DNA from: Pseudomonas sp. RIT-562
GTDB lineage: Bacteria; Pseudomonadota; Gammaproteobacteria; Pseudomonadales; Pseudomonadaceae
Direction of reading: 5' to 3'
Assembly (NCBI RefSeq): GCF_026241895.1
Contig: NZ_JAPJIV010000020.1
Coordinates: 1 to 64,000, forward strand
DNA: 64,000 nucleotides
How positions within the stretch are numbered: the stretch's first letter is position 1; every line of letters starts with the position of its first letter. The notes beneath the pieces are model-generated. The model saw nothing but the letters and a program-made list of their open reading frames with translations, had not been told where the DNA came from and ran no database searches. This document shows, piece by piece, positions 52,659-60,687 of the stretch. A program made the position numbers and the translations under genes.

Positions 52659-55288
52659 AGCTTGCCGAGCAAATGACTCATCGCGGTCTTGAGCTTCATC
52701 GGCCGCACAGGCTTGTGCATCAGGGTGTGGCCCAGTTCGCGGATCTGCAGTTTCAGCTCGTTGCTGTAGTTGGCAGTGATCATCATGGCCGGGATGCTGC
52801 AGGCCCGGCGGGCATTGATGCGGGCGACGGCGTCTACACCGTTCTGCTCGTCATCCAGGTGATAATCGGCGATCAACAGGTCCGCGTCCTGGTGGTAATT
52901 ATCCACCTGCCGCGCCAGGTCCTGCTCCGACAGAGCCGTCACCACCACACACCCCCAGGTTTCCAGCAGAGTGCGCATCCCTGCGCAAATGGCCGCGTCA
53001 TTATCCAGCACCCACACCCGCGCGCCGCGCAGGCGCTCGAGCATCGGCTCACTCATCAGCGGATTGGCCAGCGCCTTCGGTGCAGTGGCACTGATCGGCA
53101 CCTCCACGGCAAACATCGAACCCCGGCCCGGCCACGAACGCACAAGAATCCGATGGCCGAGTATCCCGGCAATTTTCTCCACGATAGCCAGGCCCAAACC
53201 CAGGCCACGGTCCTGATCCGGACGTTGCACGTCGCCGCGCTTGAACTCCTGGAATATTTCCTCCAGACGGTTTTCCGCGATGCCCATGCCGCTGTCCCAG
53301 ACCTCGATCGACAAGCGCTGGTGATGCCGACGACAGCCCAGCACCACCCGGCCGCTGCAGGTGTAGCGAATGGCATTGCTGAGCAGGTTGCGCAGGATTC
53401 GGGCAAGCAACTGGATGTCGCTGCGCACCAGCGCCGAACAGCCGATGAAATGCAGCTCCAGCCCTTCGCTACGGGCCACCTGGGTGTACTCGGCGGCGAG
53501 ATTTTCCAGCAGTTCGCTGAGGGCAAATGGCGCAATGTCGGCCTTGATCACCCCGGCATCGAGCTTGGAAATGTCCACCAGGGTGCCTAGCAGGTTTTCC
53601 ACGTCCTCCAGGGAATTACTGACGTTGCGCACCAGGATCTCGTTGGCCATCGGCTCGCGCCGCTCGAGCAACGCACTGGTGAACAGGCGCGCGGCATTCA
53701 GCGGTTGCAGCAGGTCGTGGCTGACCGCGGCGAGAAATTTGGTTTTCGACAGATTGGCCTGTTCGGCCTCGAGCTTGGCCTCACGCAGACGTGACTCGAC
53801 TCGCCGGCGCTCATCGATCTCGCGCAGCAACTGGTCGTTGAGCGTGGTCAGTTCCGCCGTCCGTTCGCGCACCCGCAATTCCAGGTTTTGATAGGCCTGG
53901 TGCAGTGCCTCGGCGGTGCGGCGACGCTCGGTGATGTCGCGGATCAGCACGAAGATCCCCACCACCTCACCGGTGGCCAGGCGATTAGGCACGTAGGAAC
54001 GCAACATGTAGCGCTCCTGGTTGTTGATGTTGATCTCGGCGAACTCGAACGTCACGCTCTCGCCGGCCAGGGCCCGCGCCACGTAGGCTTCCAGGCGCTG
54101 GTAGTGCTGCTCGCTGTGCACTTCGCGCAAACTTTGGCCGAGCATCACCCCCCGCGGCCAGCAATACCATTCCTCGTAGACCTTGTTGGTGAACTCATAG
54201 ACCAGGTCGGCATTCAGGTAGGCGATCAGCGCCGGGACGTGATCGGTGATCAGGCGAATCCAGCGCTCGCTCTCGCTCAGGGCTTGCGCGTGCTGGTAGC
54301 GTTCGGTGATGTCGGTGAAGGTATTGACGAAGCCGCCGGTGGGCAACGGGTGGGTGCGAATTTCCAGGACCCGGCCATCGTACAGGCGCTGTTCGCATTC
54401 CAGCACCGACCGCCCGTTGACGTCGCGACTGGCGGGGGTCAGCAGCTGCAATTCGCTGTCGGCGATGACTTCGGCAAACGGCCGATGGGCGGCTACGGGC
54501 GCCAGGCCACTCAATTCGAGAAAGCGCCGGTTCCACAGTTCCAGCACACCGTCAGCATTGACCATCGCCACGCCCTGGGACAGGTTGTCGACCGCACGCT
54601 GCAACAGGTGCGACTTCTGCGCCACCGCCTGCTCGCGGCGCATGGTCTCGCTGAGTTTGACGTCGGTGATGTCGGTGAACAGGATCACTCGCCCGCCTTC
54701 CTGGGTCGGCCGCTCGCTGACTTGCAGCCAGCGCCCGTCCTGCAGTCGGTACAGCAGGCTTTCGTCGGCATGTCCGCGAGGCTCTTCGGTGAACAGGCCG
54801 GTGGCACTCATCAGTCGCTTGACCTCGCCCAGGCGCATGCCTGCATTGATGCGCACCCGGCTATTGGCCCAGAACGCCTTGAAGCGGCTGTTGAACAGGA
54901 CGATGCGCTGCTCGGCATCGAACAGCACAAAGGCATCGGAAATACTCTCGATGGCATCGATCAAATGCTGGTGCGCTGTTTCTGCACGCAGGCGCGCTTC
55001 GCTGAGCAAATGGTTGCCGGACTTGAGTTCGGCCATGGCCTGGTTCAATGCATCGGTGCGCTCACGCACCTGCTCGGCCAGCACCACCGAGTGCTGGAAC
55101 GCCGCGTACGGGTCATTGCCGCGAGTAACCCCCGACTCGATGCGCTCGATCAACGCACTGTTGATCCGCTGCAGTTTGTGATTGTCGTGCTGCAGGCTGG
55201 CGATTTGGGCCAGGAGTTCAGCGCTGTCCAGGGTTGCGGCCCCGGGCAATGGCAACGCCAGTGAAGGTCTGGTTGATATGCATGCCAT
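52655..55288 (-). CDS. nahK: PAS hybrid histidine kinase NahK/ErcS' (PedS1 position)
   Basis: 877 residues without membrane helices: an N-terminal coiled coil, three or four PAS-like domains (~100-460), HisKA with His524 in AVSHDLLQPLN, HATPase (LLSNAIRYT, DSGMGIAE, RGLGLGLAIVEK) and a C-terminal receiver with Asp808 in LLIADYHLD. Gene order with NosP matches NahK (PA1976) of P. aeruginosa, where NosP and nitric oxide control the kinase. The start overlaps the nosP end by 71 bp and has GGAG upstream. Linked to control of PQQ alcohol oxidation and biofilm. Confidence 0.88.
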   Translation of the reverse strand: MACISTRPSLALPLPGAATLDSAELLAQIASLQHDNHKLQRINSALIERIESGVTRGNDPYAAFQHSVVLAEQVRERTDALNQAMAELKSGNHLLSEARLRAETAHQHLIDAIESISDAFVLFDAEQRIVLFNSRFKAFWANSRVRINAGMRLGEVKRLMSATGLFTEEPRGHADESLLYRLQDGRWLQVSERPTQEGGRVILFTDITDVKLSETMRREQAVAQKSHLLQRAVDNLSQGVAMVNADGVLELWNRRFLELSGLAPVAAHRPFAEVIADSELQLLTPASRDVNGRSVLECEQRLYDGRVLEIRTHPLPTGGFVNTFTDITERYQHAQALSESERWIRLITDHVPALIAYLNADLVYEFTNKVYEEWYCWPRGVMLGQSLREVHSEQHYQRLEAYVARALAGESVTFEFAEININNQERYMLRSYVPNRLATGEVVGIFVLIRDITERRRTAEALHQAYQNLELRVRERTAELTTLNDQLLREIDERRRVESRLREAKLEAEQANLSKTKFLAAVSHDLLQPLNAARLFTSALLERREPMANEILVRNVSNSLEDVENLLGTLVDISKLDAGVIKADIAPFALSELLENLAAEYTQVARSEGLELHFIGCSALVRSDIQLLARILRNLLSNAIRYTCSGRVVLGCRRHHQRLSIEVWDSGMGIAENRLEEIFQEFKRGDVQRPDQDRGLGLGLAIVEKIAGILGHRILVRSWPGRGSMFAVEVPISATAPKALANPLMSEPMLERLRGARVWVLDNDAAICAGMRTLLETWGCVVVTALSEQDLARQVDNYHQDADLLIADYHLDDEQNGVDAVARINARRACSIPAMMITANYSNELKLQIRELGHTLMHKPVRPMKLKTAMSHLLGKL

Positions 55289-56381
55289 TGAACTGTTCTC
55301 CGTAGGTGTTGAATCCCATCACCCGCTGATCGCGCAAAAACGCGCCGACCTGCTCCAGGTTGCCGCTGTTTTCCAGCTCCATGCGCCGCAGGAAACAATC
55401 GCAGCCAAGGGTCAGCAGCAACTCGCCGAGGCGCTCGTGCAAGCCGTCGAACAAATCTTCCAGGTTGGGCAGCATCGGCCCCGGCGTCATGGCCGTGAGG
55501 ACGATGCCGTTTTCCACCGCGCAATAGAAACTCAGGCTCAGGTCCGGGTGAACCTGCTGGATCGCCCGCACGTAGTACTGGTCGTTGATGCGCACGGCCA
55601 GTGGGTGCGCGGCAAAAATCCGGTGATCGAGTTCGGCCACCGGCACGCCGATGTGGCGGGCGTATTCCTCGGCGGCAGGTTCGGCGTTGAGCTCGAAGAC
55701 CCGCCGCGACGCGCTGTCGGCGCCGGTGACCACCAGCTTCTCGGCCCGCGGCTGGATGTGATGGGTGGTGAAGACTTCGAAGTCCAGCCAGGTGTTGATC
55801 AGCACCACCACCGCCGCTCCGCTGTGGAACTCGCCGCCGAAATACACGTGGGTATGGGTCAGGTAGTTGTCGTCGCCGGCCGAGCCGCCGAAGTGCGGGA
55901 TATCGCCCAACGCCGCGCTGAGGGCTGCCAGGACCATTTCTTCGCGGCTGGACAAACCATCGAGCAAGGTCAGGGCGAAGCTGTTGCCCTTGATCGGCGC
56001 CAGGGTATTGCTGCGGCAACCACTCACCAGACGCTCGACCATCTGCTGGGCGTCGATCAGGCTGAAGCGCTCCATCTCATCAATGAGCTCAGCATCGATG
56101 GAGAAATGTCGATGATCAAAGCCCACCGCCGTCACGCAGTTGCGCCCGTAGCCCAGCGGGGTGATTTCCCCGGCGCTGGTACAACCCACCAGGCGAATCC
56201 CGCCGAAGCTCTGCTGCAACGCCTGGCCCAGCGCTTGCAAATCGTACTCGGCGGAACAGAAGAACAGCACGAAGCCCAGGTGCGGATGCAACAACTGCCG
56301 CGCCAGTTCCTGGGCCACCTGCTGGGCGTCCGTGGCCTGGGACATTGCACTGACCACTCCGTCACTCTGAACCTGCTGCAT
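55218..56381 (-). CDS. nosP: FIST-domain nitric oxide sensor NosP
   Basis: 387 residues from ATG 56381, with GGGAGG upstream; the longer frame to 56441 is rejected. FIST_N (FVLFFCSAEYDL, IRLVGCTSAGEITPLGYG) and FIST_C (HPLAVRINDQYYVRAIQQVHPD, LGCDCFLRRMELEN) domains. NosP proteins bind heme and NO and inhibit the partner kinase. The partner gene directly follows with a 71-bp overlap. A dyad matching the PQQ-island sites lies ~66-79 bp upstream. Confidence 0.88.
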   Translation of the reverse strand: MQQVQSDGVVSAMSQATDAQQVAQELARQLLHPHLGFVLFFCSAEYDLQALGQALQQSFGGIRLVGCTSAGEITPLGYGRNCVTAVGFDHRHFSIDAELIDEMERFSLIDAQQMVERLVSGCRSNTLAPIKGNSFALTLLDGLSSREEMVLAALSAALGDIPHFGGSAGDDNYLTHTHVYFGGEFHSGAAVVVLINTWLDFEVFTTHHIQPRAEKLVVTGADSASRRVFELNAEPAAEEYARHIGVPVAELDHRIFAAHPLAVRINDQYYVRAIQQVHPDLSLSFYCAVENGIVLTAMTPGPMLPNLEDLFDGLHERLGELLLTLGCDCFLRRMELENSGNLEQVGAFLRDQRVMGFNTYGEQFNGMHINQTFTGVAIARGRNPGQR

Positions 56382-56446
56382 TGTCGCCTCCCGCAGGTGC
56401 GCGTGTATGAGCGACGAGTGTACGAACGCGGCAGGTGGCAACCTAT

Positions 56447-56460
56447 GCTACTTGGGTAGC
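56447..56460. promoter_or_regulatory. Dyad site upstream of nosP
   Basis: GCTAC-TTGG-GTAGC, perfect 5-bp arms with a 4-bp centre, 66 bp before the nosP start. It is the cleanest palindromic version of the motif seen before pedH, pedE, pedA1 and the CXXCW gene. Confidence 0.5.
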
Positions 56461-56521
56461 GGGTAGGCGCTTCGATGGGATTAGAGATCCCTCGAATCTA
56501 CCAGGGGCGTATGGGCTTTTC

Positions 56522-56669
56522 GTAGCAGCTGCCGAGGCACGAGGCTGCGTTGGGCTGCGAAGCAGCCCCCTAGGGCGGTCCTGCGGACACGCGACGCAGC
56601 CTTCGTGCCTCGGCAGCTGCTACAAAGGGGCCCCTGCCCGACCCGACGTAGGCTTCGGCAGCTGCTACA
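56522..56669. repeat. GCAGCTGCCGAGGCACG palindromes downstream of the porin
   Basis: GTAGCAGCTGCCGAGGCACG at 56522 faces a complement ending near 56623, with a further partial arm at 56648-56669. With the nosP promoter this accounts for the 318-bp gap 56382-56699. Confidence 0.85.
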
Positions 56670-56699
56670 GGGTTCTGCGCAAGCCCAGTTATTACGGGT

Positions 56700-57884
56700 T
56701 TACCAGGTCAACACCGCCCCCACCGCGAACGTGTCGGTATCTTCGTTTTGCGTACTGGTGTCGTGGCCGTTGATTTCAAACTGGTTGTACTCGGCCACCA
56801 GCTTGAGGTTGCTGTTGACGTCGTGGAACAGGGCAATGCCGCGAGTCTCGTAGTCTGCTCCGCTGCCAACCACTCCGTTGCCGTCGTCCTTGGTCTTGCC
56901 GTAGGACAGCGCCAGGCGGTTCTTGCCAAGTTTGTACGAACCTTGCAGCAGGTACCCGTCGCTGTCGACGTTGCGCAAGGTCGGCTCACCCGCGTTGTTG
57001 GTGAAAAACGGATTGATGCCCTTGGCCTGGAAGCCGGAACCGGTCAGCGACAACCCGCCCATCTTCGCCTGCACGCCATAACCGACGCCCTTGGAGGTGA
57101 CGGATTCGACGCTGGAATCGGTGTTGTCCGAGGTCTGGTAGCTGCCGTTGACCCAGCTGTAGAACTGCGCGCCAGCAAGGTCGAACTGGTAGGTGATCTC
57201 GCTCTCGGTCCGCGGGTTTTCCTGGTAGGCCTTGCCGGTCGGACTGCTGTCGTTGGTATCGACCGGGTCCATGATCCCCACCGCCACCCGCAATCCGTCC
57301 ATCACTGGCGTGCGGTAGGTAATCTGCGAGGTCGGAAACGGGTACGGATATCCGCTGCCGATATTGCCGAACGACACGCCGCCGCCATCCACCAGGCCGA
57401 GCGTATCGCTGACCTGGCCGTAACCGGCGAGCAGTTCGTCGAGCAGGATGTTGGACCGGGCAAACAGGCCGAAATCCTTGCCGATCAGCACCTCGCCCCA
57501 CTCCGGGTTGGCGACCGTGCCGTAGAACTGCCGGACATCGATCGCGGTGTCGGTGCCGTTGGTTTCACTGTCGTTGATGGTCACCCAGAACGAGGCGCGC
57601 GCACCGAGTTTCAGGTCATCGATCTGCTTGCCCATGTTGAAGCCCAGGTAGTTGGGCAGGAAGCCCATCTTGACCCGCGACTGCCGCCGGTCGTACTGCT
57701 CGCCCTCACGGTCGACATCGCTGTTGACGTAGAAAGCGTTGATGTAACCGTCGGTGGAAAAGGTCGTCTGGTCCTTGTCGTACAGCACGATCTCGGCTTC
57801 GGCCATTGGGCTCAGGCCCAGTGCCGACAGACTGGCGATAAGGGCAGGCAAGTAACGATGCTTGAAATTCTTGTTGTTGTGCAT
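56700..57884 (-). CDS. Outer-membrane porin
   Basis: 394 residues with a signal peptide ending at AEA. Mature protein begins EIVLYDKDQTTFSTDGYINAFYVNSD and ends in the beta-strand FAVGAVLTW with a terminal aromatic residue, typical of 16-strand general porins. It sits at the edge of the PQQ island, as in the KT2440 order, and may let alcohols or cofactors cross the outer membrane. Specificity unknown. Confidence 0.87.
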   Translation of the reverse strand: MHNNKNFKHRYLPALIASLSALGLSPMAEAEIVLYDKDQTTFSTDGYINAFYVNSDVDREGEQYDRRQSRVKMGFLPNYLGFNMGKQIDDLKLGARASFWVTINDSETNGTDTAIDVRQFYGTVANPEWGEVLIGKDFGLFARSNILLDELLAGYGQVSDTLGLVDGGGVSFGNIGSGYPYPFPTSQITYRTPVMDGLRVAVGIMDPVDTNDSSPTGKAYQENPRTESEITYQFDLAGAQFYSWVNGSYQTSDNTDSSVESVTSKGVGYGVQAKMGGLSLTGSGFQAKGINPFFTNNAGEPTLRNVDSDGYLLQGSYKLGKNRLALSYGKTKDDGNGVVGSGADYETRGIALFHDVNSNLKLVAEYNQFEINGHDTSTQNEDTDTFAVGAVLTW

Positions 57885-58057
57885 GACGCGCTCCGCAGCG
57901 GGGACTGGATGTCGGAGGCGATTATCGAAAGTCGACCGGCGGCCTCATACACTGCCTTGGAGGCGGTTATGAGATGCTTTGGAGCCGCCGGTGCGATGCG
58001 GCAAATTTGGCGTAAGACCGGGCCGCGTCAGGGCCCGCCACTTAGGGTGTAAGACGC

Positions 58058-58864
58058 TCAGGCGCCTGCGCGCAGCAGCATATAGGCCGCAATGAGGATG
58101 CACAGGCTGGCGAAACCGACCTGCAGCGCCCGGGCCGGGACCCGCGCACAGAACCGCCGGCCAATGATCATGCCGACGATGCTGGCGACAATGAAGCTCA
58201 CGCCCAGGTTGTCGATCCGCACGCCTGCGTGGAATGCGCCGATCACGCCGATGGCCGAGATCAGGCTGATGACCATCAGCGAGGTGGCGACGATGCCGCG
58301 CATTTGCACATCCGTCAGCTGCTTGAACGCCGGGACGATCAGGAAGCCGCCGCCCACCCCAAGCAATCCCGACACCACGCCGGTTACCGCGCCCAGCGCC
58401 GCCAATGTTGCAGTGCATTTGGCGGTCCAGGAAAAGCGCCCGGTCTGCTGGTCCAGCATGCAGTTTTTCTGGCCCCAGTTGGCATGACCGTGGTCGCTCG
58501 GCCCGGCCTCATGCCGTTCCCGGCGCAACATGCGCCAGGCAACCATGATCATCAGCAGGCTGAACAGCAGCATCAGGACCTTTTCCGAAAGCTGATGGGC
58601 GAAAAAAATCCCCACCGGGGAAAAGATTGCTCCCATCAAGGCAATCAGCAGTGCAGCGCGATAACGCACCAGCCCGTGGCGCAGGCCGTCGATTGCCCCG
58701 ACCGCGGCGGCACTGCCGACCGCAAACAATGCAACAGGCGCCGCTTGCGTCATGCTCCAGCCGAGTCCCAGCACCAGCGCCGGAACCGCCAGGATGCCGC
58801 CACCGGCCCCGGTCAATCCGAGGACCAGGCCCATCACCACACCAAAAAAAATTGCCAGCAACAT
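58058..58864 (-). CDS. TauE/SafE-family sulfite/anion permease
   Basis: 268 residues from ATG 58864 (MLLAIFFGVVMGLVLGL). A longer frame reaches 58951 but adds a polar stretch before the first helix. About eight helices, with the duplicated family motif GLTGAGGGILAVPALV and GLLGVGGGFLIVPAF. Such permeases export sulfite or related sulfur compounds. It is divergent from a persulfide dioxygenase-like gene, a pairing used in sulfide detoxification. Confidence 0.85.
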   Translation of the reverse strand: MLLAIFFGVVMGLVLGLTGAGGGILAVPALVLGLGWSMTQAAPVALFAVGSAAAVGAIDGLRHGLVRYRAALLIALMGAIFSPVGIFFAHQLSEKVLMLLFSLLMIMVAWRMLRRERHEAGPSDHGHANWGQKNCMLDQQTGRFSWTAKCTATLAALGAVTGVVSGLLGVGGGFLIVPAFKQLTDVQMRGIVATSLMVISLISAIGVIGAFHAGVRIDNLGVSFIVASIVGMIIGRRFCARVPARALQVGFASLCILIAAYMLLRAGA

Positions 58865-59022
58865 AAAAAATCGTGATCCATGAAAAGCCGGGAACGCCCG
58901 GTATCGATGGTGTACAGGATAGAGGTACGAAGGGATTTTTCCTTGCACCAATTGTTCAGGGGTGGCTAATCAGGGGCAAATGAATCTACGCTCAACGCTT
59001 GTCCCACGAAGAACCGGCCAAC

Positions 59023-59886
59023 ATGCCTGCCCTGATTGAAGCTTTTCTTGACCCCGCCTCATCGACCTGGAGCTATGTGATTTACGAGGGCGATGGCAGT
59101 GCCTGCGCGATCGTTGACCCGGTCCTGGATTACGACGCGGCGGCGGGCCGCACCGACACTGTCCAGGCTGATCGCATCAGTGCTTTTGTCCGCGCCCACC
59201 AGTTGCAGGTGCAATGGTTATTGGAGACCCACGCCCACGCCGATCACCTGTCGGCGGCGCCCTACCTGCGACAGGAACTGGGGGGCAAGATCGCCATCGG
59301 CCAGTCGATCAGCAAGGTCCAGGACGTATTCAAGAGCCTGTTCAACCTGGAGCCCGGGTTTGCCGTCGACGGCTCGCAGTTCGACCATCTGTTCGCGCCA
59401 GACGAGTCATTCATGATCGGCAACCTCAAGGCCAAAGCCTTGCATGTGCCCGGCCATACACCAGCAGACATGGCCTACCTGATCGACAGCTCGCTGATCC
59501 TGGTGGGCGATACCCTGTTCATGCCGGACGTGGGCACTGCCCGCTGCGACTTTCCCGGAGGCGATGCCTGCCAGATGTTCGCCTCGATCCACAAGCTGCT
59601 GGCGTTCCCGGCCAGCGTGAATTTGTACGTCTGCCACGATTACCCGCCCGAAGGTCGCGAATCCCGGTGCATGACCACGGTGGGTGAGCAGCGCAAAAGC
59701 AATATTCACGTTCATGACGGCATTGATGAAGCGCAATTCGTCGCCATGCGCACCCAGCGTGATGCCGGGCTGGGCATGCCGACGCTGTTGTTGCCGGCGG
59801 TTCAGGTGAATGTGCGCGCCGGGAATTTGCCGCCGGAGGAAGACAATGGTGTGAGGTACCTGAAGATCCCCCTGAATAAATTCTGA
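59023..59886 (+). CDS. MBL-fold persulfide dioxygenase-like hydrolase
   Basis: 287 residues from ATG 59023; an in-frame TTG at 58999 is a weaker option. ETHAHADHLSAA holds the HxHxDH metal motif, followed by HVPGHTPADMAYL, LVGDTLFMPDVGTARCDFPGG and VCHDYPPEGR. This pattern matches the ETHE1/Blh persulfide dioxygenases, which oxidise glutathione persulfide to sulfite. The divergent TauE/SafE permease could export that sulfite. No rhodanese fusion is present. Confidence 0.85.
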   Translation: MPALIEAFLDPASSTWSYVIYEGDGSACAIVDPVLDYDAAAGRTDTVQADRISAFVRAHQLQVQWLLETHAHADHLSAAPYLRQELGGKIAIGQSISKVQDVFKSLFNLEPGFAVDGSQFDHLFAPDESFMIGNLKAKALHVPGHTPADMAYLIDSSLILVGDTLFMPDVGTARCDFPGGDACQMFASIHKLLAFPASVNLYVCHDYPPEGRESRCMTTVGEQRKSNIHVHDGIDEAQFVAMRTQRDAGLGMPTLLLPAVQVNVRAGNLPPEEDNGVRYLKIPLNKF

Positions 59887-59937
59887 CCCCTTGTGGGGCC
59901 GGCCTGCGAAGACGATCTCACATAAACTACGGCCCTG

Positions 59938-60003
59938 GTAGGAGCCCGGCTTGCCGGCGATAGCGTCCGCGAGATTGCCATCGCCGGCAAGCCGGGCTCC
60001 TAC
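59938..60003. repeat. REP-type inverted repeat pair
   Basis: GTAGGAGCCCGGCTTGCCGG arm faces CCGGCAAGCCGGGCTCCTAC. It lies between the convergent hydrolase gene and bkdR. Confidence 0.92.
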
Positions 60004-60013
60004 AGGTTGAACA

Positions 60014-60502
60014 TCACGTCGCCAGGGTCAACCCATTTGCCGGTAACGGCAGCGCCGTTTTGTAACGCACCTGCTTGAGCGCAAAGCTCGAGCGGATGTT
60101 CGCCACCCCCGGCACCTTGGTCAGAAAGTCCATCATGAAGCGCTCCAGCGACTGGATAGTCGGCACCAGCACGCGGATCAGATAATCCGGATCCCCGGCC
60201 ATCAGATAACACTCCATCACTTCCGGGCGATCGGAAATCGCCTCCTCGAAATGCTGCAACGCCTCCTCCACCTGCTTTTCCAGGCTGACGTGGATGAACA
60301 CATTGACGTGCAACCCCAGCAGATCGGCATCCAGCAACGTGACCTGCTCGCGAATCAGGCCCAACTCTTCCATCGCCTTGACCCGATTGAAGCACGGTGT
60401 CGGCGACAGGTTGACCGAGCGTGCAAGGTCGGCGTTGGTGATGCGCGCGTTCTCCTGAAGGCTGTTGAGAATGCCGATGTCGGTACGGTCCAGTTTGCGC
60501 AT
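60014..60502 (-). CDS. bkdR: Lrp/AsnC-family regulator BkdR
   Basis: 162 residues: N-terminal helix-turn-helix (ARITNADLARSVNLSPTPCFNRVKAMEELGLI) and a C-terminal RAM ligand domain (VMECYLMAGDPDYLIRVLVPTIQSLERFM). Divergent from bkdA1, as in P. putida, where BkdR activates the bkd operon in response to branched-chain amino acids. It should bind the 185-bp intergenic region. Confidence 0.95.
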   Translation of the reverse strand: MRKLDRTDIGILNSLQENARITNADLARSVNLSPTPCFNRVKAMEELGLIREQVTLLDADLLGLHVNVFIHVSLEKQVEEALQHFEEAISDRPEVMECYLMAGDPDYLIRVLVPTIQSLERFMMDFLTKVPGVANIRSSFALKQVRYKTALPLPANGLTLAT

Positions 60503-60577
60503 GAGACAAAATCACCTGTTTTTTATGTTTATGCAGGTTTTTTATCCTCAAATGATCTTGGGCGCAACGAAACAGAG

Positions 60578-60640
60578 AGAAATATTCTTCTTGAGCCGGC
60601 CTATGATTGTTGTAGGACAAGATTTCTTCCACAGAAGAAA
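60578..60640. promoter_or_regulatory. bkdR-bkdA1 divergent operator region
   Basis: An AT-rich palindromic core AGAAATATTCT at 60578-60588 resembles Lrp-family boxes. An inverted repeat TTTCTTC-CACA-GAAGAAA at 60623-60640 lies closer to bkdA1. Both are candidates for BkdR binding; no clear -35/-10 pair was assigned. Confidence 0.45.
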
Positions 60641-60687
60641 GACCGTCAGCTCACTACAAGAAATTCACAAGATCGAGCGTAGAAGCC

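Noticed and set aside
53888..55264. 458-codon plus-strand frame
   Set aside because: Antisense to the NahK-type kinase, whose PAS, HisKA, HATPase and receiver motifs are intact.
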